Below, one piece after another: positions 26,855 through 36,256 of a stretch of DNA of 64,000 bases. Both the position numbers and the translations under genes were made by a program. Below the pieces are notes generated by a model. That model searched no databases and was not told the origin of the DNA. It saw nothing but the letters and a program-made list of their open reading frames with translations. Location: positions 3,115,001 to 3,179,000 of the forward strand of contig NZ_CP082922.1 of the NCBI RefSeq assembly GCF_019931675.1. The letters are read 5' to 3'. The stretch is from Nocardioides rotundus. GTDB taxonomy: Bacteria > Actinomycetota > Actinomycetes > Propionibacteriales > Nocardioidaceae. Positions within the stretch are counted from its first letter, which is position 1. Each line of letters opens with the position of its first letter.

Positions 26855-29035
26855 ATGGCCACCGACACCTCCTCGCTGACTCCGCGCGCCACGGTCCCGA
26901 TGAGCGACGGGCCGGAGGCCGAGCACCCCTACGCGCATCCGCACGACACCTTCGACGTCGAGCCGCCCTACGTGCCCGACGAGTCGGCGGTCGCCGGGGT
27001 GGAGAAGTACGACGACCGCTTCCTGGACCGCGAGCTCTCCTGGCTCCGCTTCAACCAGCGGGTGCTGGAGCTGGCCGAGAACCCCGAGCTGCCGCTGCTC
27101 GAGCGGGCCCGCTTCCTGGCGATCTTCGCCAGCAACCTCGACGAGTTCTTCATGGTCCGGGTGGCGGGCCTCAAGCGGCGGATCGCCGCCGGGGTCGCCG
27201 TACGCGCCTCCTCCGGGCTGCTCCCCCGTGACGAGCTGGAGCTGATCTGGTCGGAGACCAGCGAGCTGATGCACCGGCACGCGCGCTGCTTCCGCGACCT
27301 GCTGGTGCCCGAGCTCCGCGACCAGGGGATCGAGCTGCTGCGGTGGTCCCAGCTGGACAAGGACGAGCAGAAGGCCGCCAAGAAGCTCTTCAAGGAGCGG
27401 GTCTTCCCCGTCCTCACCCCGCTGGCCGTCGACCCGGCCCACCCGTTCCCCTACATCTCCGGCCTCTCGCTCAACCTGGCCGTGCTGGTGCGCAACCCCA
27501 AGACCCAGGCCGAGCACTTCGCCCGGGTGAAGGTCCCGCCGATCTTCGACCGGTTCGTGCCGCTGGGCAACCAGCGCTTCGTGCCGCTGGAGGACGTCAT
27601 CGGCGAGCACCTCAAGCGGCTCTTCCCCGGCATGGAGGTGCTGCACGCCCACACCTTCCGGGTCACCCGCAACGAGGATCTGGAGGTCGAGGAGGACGAC
27701 GCGGAGAACCTGCTCAAGGCCCTGGAGAAGGAGCTCCTGCGCCGCCGCTTCGGCCCCCCGGTGCGGCTGGAGGTCGAGGAGGACATCGACCCCCGCGTGC
27801 TGGACCTGCTGATCTCCGAGCTCGGCGTGAGCGCCGAGGAGGTCGTCCGGCTGCCCGGCCCGCTCGACCTGACCGGCCTGCACGGGATCGCCGACCTGCC
27901 GCGCGACGACCTGAAGTACCCCTCCTTCATCCCCAAGACCCACCCGCAGCTGGCCGACGTGGAGTCCGCGTCGCCGGTCGACGTCTTCGAGGCGGCCCGG
28001 CGCCACGACGTACTCCTCCACCACCCCTATGACTCGTTCTCCACCTCGGTGCAGCGCTTCATCGAGCAGGCCGCGGCGGACCCGCACGTGCTGGCGATCA
28101 AGCAGACGCTCTACCGCACCTCCGGGGACAGCCCGATCATCGACGCCCTGGTCGACGCGGCCGAGGCCGGCAAGCAGGTGCTGGTGATCGTGGAGATCAA
28201 GGCCCGCTTCGACGAGCAGGCCAACATCCGGTGGGCGCGCAAGCTGGAGCACGCCGGCTGCCACGTCGTCTACGGCCAGGTCGGGCTGAAGACCCACTGC
28301 AAGCTGGCGATGGTGGTGCGCGACGAGCCCGACGGCATCCGCCGCTACACCCACATCGGCACCGGCAACTACAACCCGAAGACCGCGCGGATGTATGAGG
28401 ACCTCGGGCTGATCACCTCCAACCCGGGCATCGGCGAGGACGTGGCCAACCTGTTCAACAACCTCAGCGGGATCTCTCGGCAGGAGAAGTACGAGAACCT
28501 GCTGGTCGCCCCGGACAACATCCGCAGCGGCCTGGTGGAGCAGATCCACGCCGAGATCCAGCACCACCGCGCCGGCCGCCCGGCCGGGATCCGGCTGAAG
28601 GCGAACTCGATCGTCGACGAGGGCGTGATCGACGCGCTCTACCTCGCCTCCCAGGAGGGCGTGCCGGTCGAGCTGCTGATCCGCGGGATCTGCGCCGTAC
28701 GCCCCGGGTTGCCGGGGCTGTCGGAGACGATGAGGGTCCGCTCGGTGCTCGGCCGGTTCCTCGAGCACTCGCGGGTGTTCCGGTTCGAGAACGGCGGCGA
28801 GCCCGCCACCTGGATCGGCTCGGCGGACATGATGCACCGCAACCTGGACCGCCGGGTCGAGGTACTCGTCCGCCTGCCCGGCGACCAGAGCCACCTCGAC
28901 CAGCTGCTCGACCTCGCCTTCGACCCCGACACCGCCGCCTGGGAGCTGGCCAGCGACGGCCAGTGGACCCACAACGGCGGCTCCGTCGACCTGCAGGAGA
29001 CGCTGATCGAGCGCAAGCGCAAGGCCCGCGCCTGA
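26855..29035 (+). CDS. ppk1: Polyphosphate kinase 1
   Basis: Reversibly makes inorganic polyphosphate from ATP. 726 residues, with N-terminal, head and two phospholipase-D-like catalytic domains. [16 protein letters not shown] opens the N domain; the autophosphorylated histidine is His481 in [10 protein letters not shown], and [20 protein letters not shown] is the second conserved block. The ATG follows AAGAAT (26843-26848), a weak -10, by 6 nt; a single PHO-like GTTCACA lies at 26827. It heads the phosphate island with pit and pst and converges on pit across a palindrome. Confidence 0.96.
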   Translation: MATDTSSLTPRATVPMSDGPEAEHPYAHPHDTFDVEPPYVPDESAVAGVEKYDDRFLDRELSWLRFNQRVLELAENPELPLLERARFLAIFASNLDEFFMVRVAGLKRRIAAGVAVRASSGLLPRDELELIWSETSELMHRHARCFRDLLVPELRDQGIELLRWSQLDKDEQKAAKKLFKERVFPVLTPLAVDPAHPFPYISGLSLNLAVLVRNPKTQAEHFARVKVPPIFDRFVPLGNQRFVPLEDVIGEHLKRLFPGMEVLHAHTFRVTRNEDLEVEEDDAENLLKALEKELLRRRFGPPVRLEVEEDIDPRVLDLLISELGVSAEEVVRLPGPLDLTGLHGIADLPRDDLKYPSFIPKTHPQLADVESASPVDVFEAARRHDVLLHHPYDSFSTSVQRFIEQAAADPHVLAIKQTLYRTSGDSPIIDALVDAAEAGKQVLVIVEIKARFDEQANIRWARKLEHAGCHVVYGQVGLKTHCKLAMVVRDEPDGIRRYTHIGTGNYNPKTARMYEDLGLITSNPGIGEDVANLFNNLSGISRQEKYENLLVAPDNIRSGLVEQIHAEIQHHRAGRPAGIRLKANSIVDEGVIDALYLASQEGVPVELLIRGICAVRPGLPGLSETMRVRSVLGRFLEHSRVFRFENGGEPATWIGSADMMHRNLDRRVEVLVRLPGDQSHLDQLLDLAFDPDTAAWELASDGQWTHNGGSVDLQETLIERKRKARA

Positions 29036-29065
29036 CGACCCCCACGACCCCACCGCCCCACTCCG

Positions 29066-29116
29066 CCGAGTCGGCGCCAATTCACCCCGAGTCGGCGTTA
29101 ATTAACGCCGACTCGG
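29066..29116. repeat. Direct repeat plus perfect 30-bp palindrome (likely terminator)
   Basis: CCGAGTCGGCG occurs at 29066 and again at 29087, 21 bp apart. The second copy is the left half of a perfect 30-bp palindrome (29087-29116), left half CCGAGTCGGCGTTAA, centred on TTAATTAA. The right half can pair with either copy. It lies between convergent ppk1 and pit, so bidirectional termination is plausible, but the A+T-rich centre is unusual here. Confidence 0.75.
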
Positions 29117-29153
29117 CAGATGGTGGGGTTCGGGTTCAGGTTCGGGGTCAGGT

Positions 29154-30149
29154 TCAGGGGAGGAAGATCCGGGCGACCCAGTAGCACAGCGCCGCGGCCA
29201 GGGCGGCCATCGGGAAGGTGAGCACCCAGGCGGTCACGATCGAGCGCGCGACGCCCCAGCGCACCGCGGAGAGCCGCTTGGTCGCGCCGACGCCCATCAC
29301 CGCGGAGGTGATGGTGTGCGTGGTGGAGATCGGCGCCTCGAAGGCGTACGCCGTGGTGTAGAGGACCGAGGCCGCGACCGACTCGGCCGCGAACCCGCGC
29401 GCCGGGTCGAGGTGGATGATCCGGCGACCCAGGGTGCGCATGATCCGCCAGCCGCCGGAGTAGGTACCCAGCGAGATCGCGCCCGCGGCGGCCGCGATCA
29501 CCCACAGCGGGAGCGGGTCGTCGGCCGAGACGTAGTCGCCGGCGAGCAGCGCCAGGAAGATCACGCCCATCGTCTTCTGCGCGTCCTGCAGGCCGTGGCC
29601 CAGCGCCATCGCCGCGGCGCTGGCGGTCTGGGCGAGCCGGAAGCCGCGGTTGGCCTTCGAGGGGTTGGCCTTCCGGAAGATCCACATGATCGCGAGCATC
29701 ACCAGGAAGCCGGCGCCGAACGCGAAGATCGGCGAGACCACCATCGGGATCGCGACCTTCTCGACGACCACGTCCCACGAGACCCCCGCCCCGGCGGCCA
29801 GCGCGGCGCCGACCAGGCCGCCGATGAGGGCGTGCGAGGACGAGGAGGGCATGCCGAAGTACCAGGTGATCATGTTCCAGGTGATCGCGCCGAGGAGCCC
29901 GCACATCACGATCACGAGCGCATGCGTGCCGGTGCCGGGCGAGATCGTCTCGCTCACCGTCTGGGCGACCTTCTGCCCGAGGAACGCGCCGACGAAGTTC
30001 ATCACCGCGGCCATCGCGAGGGCCACGCGAGGGGTCAGCGCCCGGGTGGACACCGAGGTGGCGATGGCGTTGGCGGCGTCGTGGAACCCGTTGGTGTAGT
30101 CGAACACCAGGGCCACCACGACCACCGCGACGATGATCGCGATCTCCAC
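29154..30149 (-). CDS. pit: Low-affinity inorganic phosphate transporter (Pit)
   Basis: Proton-coupled phosphate importer in the membrane, 331 residues, about ten hydrophobic segments. Family signatures are FDYTNGFHDAANAIATSVST near the N-terminus and, in the second half-repeat, GHGLQDAQKTMGVIFLAL. It follows the DUF47 gene by 3 bp in one operon, the usual Pit-accessory pairing. Short G/T-rich repeats (GGTTCAGG-like) lie just downstream of the stop. Confidence 0.93.
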   Translation of the reverse strand: MEIAIIVAVVVVALVFDYTNGFHDAANAIATSVSTRALTPRVALAMAAVMNFVGAFLGQKVAQTVSETISPGTGTHALVIVMCGLLGAITWNMITWYFGMPSSSSHALIGGLVGAALAAGAGVSWDVVVEKVAIPMVVSPIFAFGAGFLVMLAIMWIFRKANPSKANRGFRLAQTASAAAMALGHGLQDAQKTMGVIFLALLAGDYVSADDPLPLWVIAAAAGAISLGTYSGGWRIMRTLGRRIIHLDPARGFAAESVAASVLYTTAYAFEAPISTTHTITSAVMGVGATKRLSAVRWGVARSIVTAWVLTFPMAALAAALCYWVARIFLP

Positions 30150-30152
30150 CGG

Positions 30153-30770
30153 TCAGGACTCCTTGACGACGATCTGCTCGACGGTCTTGGCCACCGTCTC
30201 GAAGCCGTCGATGGCCGCCTCCATGGCCTCGATGATGTCCTTGAGCTTCATCACCTCGAGCGGCTCGTAGCGGCCGTCGAAGAGCTTGGCGAGGATCCGC
30301 CGGTGCTGCTTGTCGCCGGAGGACTCCAGCCGCTTGATCTCGGTCCAGTAGTCCGAGAGCTCCTTGCGCGACTGCAGCCGCGGCATCGCCTCGACGGTCA
30401 GCTCCGCGCAGCGCTGGAGCAGCACCACCTGCTTGGCGAACTCCTTGGGCAGCTTGGCGACCTCGTAGAGCATGATGAGGTCGGCGGCCTCGTCCATCCG
30501 GTTCATCACGCCGTCCAGCTGCGTGGCGAGGTCGTAGATGTCCTCCCGGTCGATCGGGGTGACGAAGGTCTGGTTCACCTTGCGGATGATCGAGCCGGCG
30601 ATGTCGTCGGCCTCGCTCTCGGCCTTCGCCAGCCGCTCGGCGACCAGGGCATGGTCCGCCTCGTCGTCGAGGACCTGGGCCAGCAGGTCGCTGCCGAGCT
30701 CCAGGTGCCGAGCCAGCTGGGTCAGCTCGTCGAAGAACGTGCCGTCGACAGGACGGAACTTGAAGGCCAC
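30153..30770 (-). CDS. DUF47/PhoU-like Pit accessory protein
   Basis: A 205-residue, almost fully helical protein of the DUF47 (YkaA) family, related to PhoU and paired with Pit transporters, whose activity it is thought to modulate. Visible: FFDELTQLARHLELGSDLLA, acidic IDREDIYDLATQLDGVMNRM with metal-binding potential, and KDIIEAMEAAIDGFETVAKT. The GTG at 30770 is chosen because GGGAG precedes it and homology begins there. TACGAT (30812-30807) is a likely -10. Confidence 0.87.
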   Translation of the reverse strand: MAFKFRPVDGTFFDELTQLARHLELGSDLLAQVLDDEADHALVAERLAKAESEADDIAGSIIRKVNQTFVTPIDREDIYDLATQLDGVMNRMDEAADLIMLYEVAKLPKEFAKQVVLLQRCAELTVEAMPRLQSRKELSDYWTEIKRLESSGDKQHRRILAKLFDGRYEPLEVMKLKDIIEAMEAAIDGFETVAKTVEQIVVKES

Positions 30771-30887
30771 GGCGAACTCCCGGTGACGGCGAATCGAACG
30801 CCGATCATCGTAGGGGGTGCGCTCGTCGATCCCGCAACCGGCGCCCACGGGCCGCCGTACCTCCCCAGCACGGCGCGTGCCACACCC

Positions 30888-31016
30888 GGCCGAGGGTGGC
30901 CGGCCGGCCCGGGAGCGCCCCCGGAGTCCGGCCCGCCACCCTCGGCCAGAGGGCTCGACCACCCCCGTCGGTCGAGCCACTGTGGACGGTGCTCAGCCGC
31001 CCCGAGACCGGCTGAG
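30888..31016. terminator. Three consecutive hairpins between pstB and the DUF47-pit operon
   Basis: First, 13-bp arms GGCCGAGGGTGGC (30888-30900) and GCCACCCTCGGCC (30935-30947). Second, GGCTCGACC (30952-30960) with GGTCGAGCC (30970-30978). Third, CTCAGCCG (30992-30999) with CGGCTGAG (31009-31016). All arms are perfect. They lie just downstream of pstB on the minus strand and should separate the two phosphate operons. No gene is seen in 30771-31033. Confidence 0.6.
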
Positions 31017-31033
31017 AGGGTGTGCCGCCCGGC

Positions 31034-31813
31034 TCAGCCGAAGCGGCCGGAGATGTAGGCCTCGGTGGCGTCCTTCTCCGGGTTGGTGAACATCTGCTTG
31101 GTGGAGTTGAACTCGACCAGCTGGCCGGGCTCGCCGGCCGCCTTGAGGTTGAAGAACGCGGTGTCCTCCGAGACCCGCGCCGCCTGCTGCATGTTGTGGG
31201 TCACGATCACGATCGTGTAGTCCGACTTCAGCTCGTGGATCAGGTCCTCGATCGCGGAGGTCGAGATCGGGTCCAGCGCCGAGCAGGGCTCGTCCATCAG
31301 CAGCACCTGAGGCTGTACGGCGATGGCCCGCGCGATGCACAGCCGCTGCTGCTGGCCGCCCGAGAGCCCCATGCCGGGCTTGCCGAGGCGGTCCTTGACC
31401 TCGTTCCACAGGTTCGCGCCCTTGAGCGAGCGCTCGACGATCTCGTCGGCCTCGCCCTTCTTCATGTTCTTGCTGTTCAGCTTGTTGCCCGCCAGCACGT
31501 TGTCGTAGATCGACATCGTCGGGAACGGGTTCGGCCGCTGGAAGACCATGCCGATCTGACGGCGGACCGCCACCGGGTCGACGCTGTGGTCGTAGAGGTC
31601 CTGCCCGCCGACGGCGACCTTGCCGTCGACCCGGGCGCCGGGGATCACCTCGTGCATCCGGTTCAGCGAGCGCAGCACGGTGGACTTGCCGCAGCCGGAG
31701 GGGCCGATGAACGCGGTCACCGAGCGCGCCTTGACCGTCATGTTCACGCCCTGCACGGCGAGGAAGTCCCCGTAGTAGATGTCCAGGTCGGAGACGTCGA
31801 TGCTCTTGGCCAT
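31034..31813 (-). CDS. pstB: Phosphate ABC transporter ATP-binding protein
   Basis: ATPase of the high-affinity phosphate importer. 259 residues with Walker [14 protein letters not shown]-loop [15 protein letters not shown] (the PFPMSI-like block typical of PstB), signature [14 protein letters not shown], Walker [13 protein letters not shown] and the switch His in [14 protein letters not shown] precedes the ATG. Last gene of pstSCAB, followed by three hairpins; the small phoU gene often found next is absent here. Confidence 0.96.
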   Translation of the reverse strand: MAKSIDVSDLDIYYGDFLAVQGVNMTVKARSVTAFIGPSGCGKSTVLRSLNRMHEVIPGARVDGKVAVGGQDLYDHSVDPVAVRRQIGMVFQRPNPFPTMSIYDNVLAGNKLNSKNMKKGEADEIVERSLKGANLWNEVKDRLGKPGMGLSGGQQQRLCIARAIAVQPQVLLMDEPCSALDPISTSAIEDLIHELKSDYTIVIVTHNMQQAARVSEDTAFFNLKAAGEPGQLVEFNSTKQMFTNPEKDATEAYISGRFG

Positions 31814-31838
31814 GGTGGTTCTTGCTCCTTGCTCTGGC

Positions 31839-32927
31839 TCAGCGGCCGGTCTTGGGTGCGAACGTCTTGCCGATGACCCGGGCGATCAGGTTCAGCGCCA
31901 TGACGATGATGATCAGGAAGAGGGCGGCACCCCAGACCCGGTCGGTCCAGATCTCGCCGTACTTGAAGTGGGTGGTCTGGCTCAGGGACTGGAAGATGAA
32001 GACCGGCAGCGTCTGCACCGGCCCGTCGAAGGGGTTCCAGTTGACCTCGCGCGCCGTGCCCAGGATGAGCAGCAGCGGCGCGGTCTCACCCGCGACCCGG
32101 GCGATCGCGAGGGTGATGCCGGTGACGATGCCCGCCACCGCGGTCGGGAGCACGACCTTCACGATAGTCCTCCAGCGAGGGACGCCGAGGGCGTACGACG
32201 CCTCCCGCAGCTCGTCGGGCACCAGCTTCAGCATCTCCTCCACCGACCGGATGACGGTCGGCAGCATCAGCAGCGACAGCGCGACCGCGCCGCCGATGCC
32301 CAGGCGCGGCAGCGGGTCGCCGGTGATCACGATGAACAGCGCGACCGCGAACAGGCCGGCCACGATGGACGGGATGCCGGTCATCACGTCCACCAGGAAC
32401 GTGATCACCTGGGAGGTCTTGTTGCCCTTGCCGTACTCGACCAGGTAGATCGCGGTGAACACGCCGATCGGCACCGAGATCAGGGCCGCCAGCGCGGTGA
32501 CCATGATCGTGCCCATGATCGCGTGGTAGATGCCGCCGCCCTGGCCGAGCAGCGCGAGCCCGGACATGTCGTCGTTGATGAAGCCGTAGGTCAGCACCGG
32601 CGCCCCCTTGGAGACGACGGTGACGATGAGGCTCACCAGCGGGATCATCGCCAGCGCGAACGCGGTCCACATCAGGGTGCCGGCCAGGGTGTCGGCGCCC
32701 TTGCGGCGGCCCTCGACGGCGTACGACGTACCGACGTAGGCCACGGCGAAGACCAGCCAGCCGATGACGGCCGCGGCCGGGAGGCTCGCGCCCGCCAGCC
32801 AGGCGCCACCCGCGACCAGCACGGCCACGACGGCGATGCCGATCGGGACCGCCCGCGACAGCGTCTTGCCGGTCAGGGATGCGGGGGTGGACGTCGCGGT
32901 GACGTCGTTGCTCTGCGTGGTGGACAT
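31839..32927 (-). CDS. pstA: Phosphate ABC transporter permease PstA
   Basis: Membrane subunit of the Pst importer. 362 residues, longer than average because of about 75 N-terminal residues with two extra hydrophobic segments ([40 protein letters not shown]) before the six-helix core. The coupling EAA-like loop is [21 protein letters not shown]. The ATG at 32927 is 6 bp after the pstC stop. The upstream in-frame extension to 33446 is a pstC shadow. Confidence 0.92.
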   Translation of the reverse strand: MSTTQSNDVTATSTPASLTGKTLSRAVPIGIAVVAVLVAGGAWLAGASLPAAAVIGWLVFAVAYVGTSYAVEGRRKGADTLAGTLMWTAFALAMIPLVSLIVTVVSKGAPVLTYGFINDDMSGLALLGQGGGIYHAIMGTIMVTALAALISVPIGVFTAIYLVEYGKGNKTSQVITFLVDVMTGIPSIVAGLFAVALFIVITGDPLPRLGIGGAVALSLLMLPTVIRSVEEMLKLVPDELREASYALGVPRWRTIVKVVLPTAVAGIVTGITLAIARVAGETAPLLLILGTAREVNWNPFDGPVQTLPVFIFQSLSQTTHFKYGEIWTDRVWGAALFLIIIVMALNLIARVIGKTFAPKTGR

Positions 32928-32932
32928 CGGCC

Positions 32933-33874
32933 TCAGCCCTTCACCTGGCCACGGGCGGCGACCCAGCGACCGAGGAAGTTGACGACGAAGGTGAGCACGA
33001 ACAGCGCGAGGCCGGCGAAGATCAGCACGTTGATCTTCAGCCCCGCGGCGTTGGCGTACTGGTTGGCGATGAACGCCGCGATGGTGTTGGAGTTCTGCGA
33101 GGAGATCACGTCCCAGCTGATCACCGCGCCGGTGGCCGAGAGCACCATCGCGACGGCCATCGTCTCGCCGAGCGCGCGGCCCAGGCCGAGCAGCAGGGCG
33201 GCGACGATGCCGGAGCGGGCGTAGGGCAGGACGGCCATCCGGATCATCTCCCAGCGGGTGGCGCCCAGCGCGAGTGCCGCCTCCTCGTGCATCCGCGGGG
33301 TCTGGGCGAAGATCTCGCGCAGGATCGCGGTCACGATCGGCAGCGCCATCAGCGCCAGCACCACCGAGGCGGTCATCAGGGTGCGGCCCGACGCCGACGC
33401 CGGACCGGCGAACAGCGGGATCCAGCCCAACGGCCCGGACAGCCACTCATAGACCGGCCGCAGCAGCGGCGCCAGCACGGTGATGCCCCACAGGCCGAAG
33501 ACGACGCTGGGCACGGCGGCCAGCAGGTCGACCAGGTAGCCGACGGGGCGGGCCAGCTTGCGCGGCGCGTAGTGCGAGATGACCAGGGCCAGGCCGATGG
33601 CCAGCGGCGCCACGATGATCATCGCCAGCACCGAGGAGAGCACGGTGCCGAAGAGCAGCGGCCCGACCAGCCCCCACACGCTGGGCTTGCCGTAGGCCTG
33701 CTCCCCGCTGGCCTCCAGTGCCGGGATGCCCTTGTAGATCAAGAAGATGGCGACGCCGGCCAGCAGCACGATCACCAGGATCGCGGCGCTGAGGGCCGTC
33801 TTGCTGAAGACGGTGTCGCCGAGCCGGCGACCGCCCTCCAGCTCCTTGGCCTCGGCGATATCGGTGGTGCTCAC
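32933..33874 (-). CDS. pstC: Phosphate ABC transporter permease PstC
   Basis: Second membrane subunit of the Pst importer, 313 residues, six or more membrane segments; coupling loop HEEAALALGATRWEMIRMAVLP. It begins with GTG at 33874 behind GGGGAGAGG, and is followed closely by pstA. The pstS gene lies 106 bp upstream, a normal gap for a partial readthrough signal that allows more binding protein than permease. Confidence 0.94.
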   Translation of the reverse strand: MSTTDIAEAKELEGGRRLGDTVFSKTALSAAILVIVLLAGVAIFLIYKGIPALEASGEQAYGKPSVWGLVGPLLFGTVLSSVLAMIIVAPLAIGLALVISHYAPRKLARPVGYLVDLLAAVPSVVFGLWGITVLAPLLRPVYEWLSGPLGWIPLFAGPASASGRTLMTASVVLALMALPIVTAILREIFAQTPRMHEEAALALGATRWEMIRMAVLPYARSGIVAALLLGLGRALGETMAVAMVLSATGAVISWDVISSQNSNTIAAFIANQYANAAGLKINVLIFAGLALFVLTFVVNFLGRWVAARGQVKG

Positions 33875-33980
33875 GGGTTCCTCTCCCCTGGTGGTACGGC
33901 GTGGCGGTCCGCGACCCGGACGCGGCTGACGGGGACCGGCCCTCGCGGCCCGATCCCCGTCATTGTCCGCCTCGGGTGGA

Positions 33981-35111
33981 TCAACCGGCGCTGATCTTCT
34001 CGACGATCGACGTGGCCTCGGAGCGGATGTCGTCCGGGAGCGGCGCGGAGCCGGCCTCCTCGGAGCCGATCTGCTGGCCCTCGTCGCTGAGGATGTAGGA
34101 GATGTAGCCCTTCACCAGGTCGGCCTCGTTCTGGTCCTGGTAGCTCTGGCAGGCCAGGAGGTAGGAGGTCAGCACGATCGGGTAGGTCCCGGCCTCGGTC
34201 GTCTTGTGGTCCAGGTCGACGGCCATGTTGACGTCCGAGCCCTCCTCCACGCGGGGGGAGACCTTGAGGATCTGGGCGGCCGCCTCGGGGCTGGGCGCGA
34301 CGTACTCCTCGCCCACCTTGATGCTGGCCTGGCCCAGGCCGCCGGCCTGCGAGGCGTCGGCGTAGCCGATGGTGTTCGGCGCGTCGGTGACGACCTGCAC
34401 GACGCCGGAGGTGCTCTTGCCGGCCTCGCCGCCGAACTCGGTCGGCCAGGTCTCGACCGCACCGGCGGTCCAGACGTCGGGGGCGACGGCGTCGAGGTAG
34501 TCGGTGAAGTTCTCGGTGGTGCCCGACTCGTCGGAGCGATGGACCGGGGTGATGGTCTCGTTCGGCAGGTTCGCGTCCGGGTTGTCCTTGACGATCGCCG
34601 GGTCGTTCCACTTGGTGATCTCACCGGCGAAGATGCCGGCCAGGGTCTTCGGCGAGAGCTGCAGGTTGTCCACGCCCTCGAGGTTGTAGATCACCGCGAT
34701 CGGCGAGACGTAGTTCGGGATCTCGATGGGGGCCTCGCCGTTGCAGCGCTCGGTGGCGTCGGCGAGCTCGCCCTCCTCGTCGGTCAGGTAGGAGTCGGAG
34801 CCGGCCATCGGGTAGGCGCCGGAGATGAAGTTCTCACGACCGCCGCCGGAGCCGACCGGGTCGTAGGTGACAGTGACGTCGGGGGCGACCTCGCCGAAGC
34901 CGACGATCCACGCGTTCTGCGCCGACTCCTGCGAGGAGGCGCCGCCGATCGCGAGCTCGCCGGACAGGTCCTCCGAGGAGGCCGCGGCGGAGGTGTCGCC
35001 CGATCCGCCCTCGGACCCCGAGTCGGTCGAGCTGGGGCCGCACGCGGTCAGGGCGAGCGCGAGGACGGAGATGCCGGGCACAGCCGCCCGGCGGATGGAA
35101 GTGGTGCGCAC
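33981..35111 (-). CDS. pstS: Phosphate-binding lipoprotein PstS
   Basis: Extracellular phosphate-binding protein anchored by lipid. With the GTG at 35111 the protein has 376 residues; AGGAGA lies 8 nt upstream, which favours this start over an ATG at 35153. The lipobox LTAC puts the lipid on Cys24, followed by a Ser/Gly/Glu-rich linker. Binding-site-like blocks are GGASSQESAQNAW, DPVGSGGGRENF and HRSDESGTTENFTDYL. A PHO-box-like direct repeat lies 90 bp upstream. It heads the pstSCAB operon. Confidence 0.95.
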   Translation of the reverse strand: MRTTSIRRAAVPGISVLALALTACGPSSTDSGSEGGSGDTSAAASSEDLSGELAIGGASSQESAQNAWIVGFGEVAPDVTVTYDPVGSGGGRENFISGAYPMAGSDSYLTDEEGELADATERCNGEAPIEIPNYVSPIAVIYNLEGVDNLQLSPKTLAGIFAGEITKWNDPAIVKDNPDANLPNETITPVHRSDESGTTENFTDYLDAVAPDVWTAGAVETWPTEFGGEAGKSTSGVVQVVTDAPNTIGYADASQAGGLGQASIKVGEEYVAPSPEAAAQILKVSPRVEEGSDVNMAVDLDHKTTEAGTYPIVLTSYLLACQSYQDQNEADLVKGYISYILSDEGQQIGSEEAGSAPLPDDIRSEATSIVEKISAG

Positions 35112-35201
35112 GTCGAGTCTCCTGATGTCTGGGACGTGATGACTGGATCTCACTGACGTCCAGGAGTCTCGGGGGGCCCGGGAAACAGCGGCGTGGGCCG
35201 T

Positions 35202-35219
35202 GGTGAACGAGCGGTGAAC
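35202..35219 (-). promoter_or_regulatory. PHO-box-like direct repeat upstream of pstS
   Basis: On the minus strand GTTCACC occurs twice (35219-35213 and 35208-35202), exactly 11 bp apart, the spacing of PhoP direct-repeat units known in Streptomyces (GTTCACC consensus). It is about 90 bp upstream of the pstS start. phoR/phoP are not in the window. Confidence 0.7.
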
Positions 35220-35353
35220 TCGGACCGCCGCTTTGGCGACGTGGGGCGGAGGTCGAGACGGCCATCACATGAACAAGCCGAGGGCCCCCTTGACGTTCAC
35301 CGGGTCGTGACCCGACAGTGACCCGCCGCGTGATGCCGGTCACGTCGGCGCCC

Positions 35354-36217
35354 TCAGCGGACCTCGACCCTCAGGGGGACGCCGTCGCGGTGGTGCAGGA
35401 CCACCATCCCGGCCGGGTCCAGCCGGCTGCCCTCCAGGCCGAGCGCCTCGAAGACGGCGGGCAGCACCGGCCGGTGGGTGCACACCACCGCGCTCTCCCC
35501 CGACTCCAGCAGCTCCTCGACCGCGTCCTCCACGCCGTCGTCGGTCGCGTCCTCCTCGCTCAGCGCGTGGGAGAGCTCCAGCGGGAGCCCGCGGGAGGCC
35601 GCATAGGGGGTGAGCGTCTGGGCGCACCGGGTCGAGGACGAGCTGACCAGCCGGGTGACGTCGTAGGCGTCCAGGACGGGCGCGAGGGCCGCGGCTTGCT
35701 CGACGCCCTCGGCCAGCAGCGGGCGCAGGCGGTCGTCGTGCACCCAGCTCTTGCGCGAGCGGGCCTTGCCGTGCCGCAGGATCACCAGCGCACGGGTCCG
35801 CTTGCGGACCTCGACGGCCCCCTCCAGCGTCACCCGGTCCCGGTCGTAGCTCAGCCGCTTGCGCGCCTTGTCTAGCGGCGTCCAGGCGACCGCGTCGATC
35901 TCGCGGTTCGGCTCGTATCCGTCGACGTCGTCGGAGCCGATGACCCGGGCCACCCAGTAGCGCACCCGCTTGGGCCGGCCGCGGACGTCGTACTCCTGGT
36001 CCCCCAGCGGCGACCCGAGCCGGACCCGCAGCCCGGTCTCCTCCTCCACCTCGCGGACCGCGGCGGCGGCGAAGGACTCGCGGCGGTCCAGCTTGCCCTT
36101 GGGGAAGGACCAGTCGTCGTAGCGCGGGCGGTGCACGAGGAGGACCTCCCACTCCCCCTTGGCGACCTTGCGCACGACGACCGCACCGGCGGCCAGCACC
36201 TCGCTGCTCCCGACCAT
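35354..36217 (-). CDS. mutT1: Nudix hydrolase fused to histidine phosphatase (MutT1-like)
   Basis: A two-domain 287-residue protein. Residues ~5-140 are Nudix: the box runs from GKLDRRESFAAAAVREVEEE TGL with the REVEEE core. Residues ~145-287 are a histidine-phosphatase domain with LRHGKA (RHG) and the second His in VVCTHRPVL. Mycobacterial MutT1 of the same design hydrolyses 8-oxo-(d)GTP and diadenosine polyphosphates, with the phosphatase half acting on the product. In M. tuberculosis mutT1 follows ppk1; here it flanks pst in the same phosphate region. The start may be leaderless (GAGACT 6 nt upstream). Confidence 0.9.
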   Translation of the reverse strand: MVGSSEVLAAGAVVVRKVAKGEWEVLLVHRPRYDDWSFPKGKLDRRESFAAAAVREVEEETGLRVRLGSPLGDQEYDVRGRPKRVRYWVARVIGSDDVDGYEPNREIDAVAWTPLDKARKRLSYDRDRVTLEGAVEVRKRTRALVILRHGKARSRKSWVHDDRLRPLLAEGVEQAAALAPVLDAYDVTRLVSSSSTRCAQTLTPYAASRGLPLELSHALSEEDATDDGVEDAVEELLESGESAVVCTHRPVLPAVFEALGLEGSRLDPAGMVVLHHRDGVPLRVEVR

Positions 36218-36256
36218 GGCGTTAGTCTCACACCTCCCTCACCCAAGGAGCGATCC

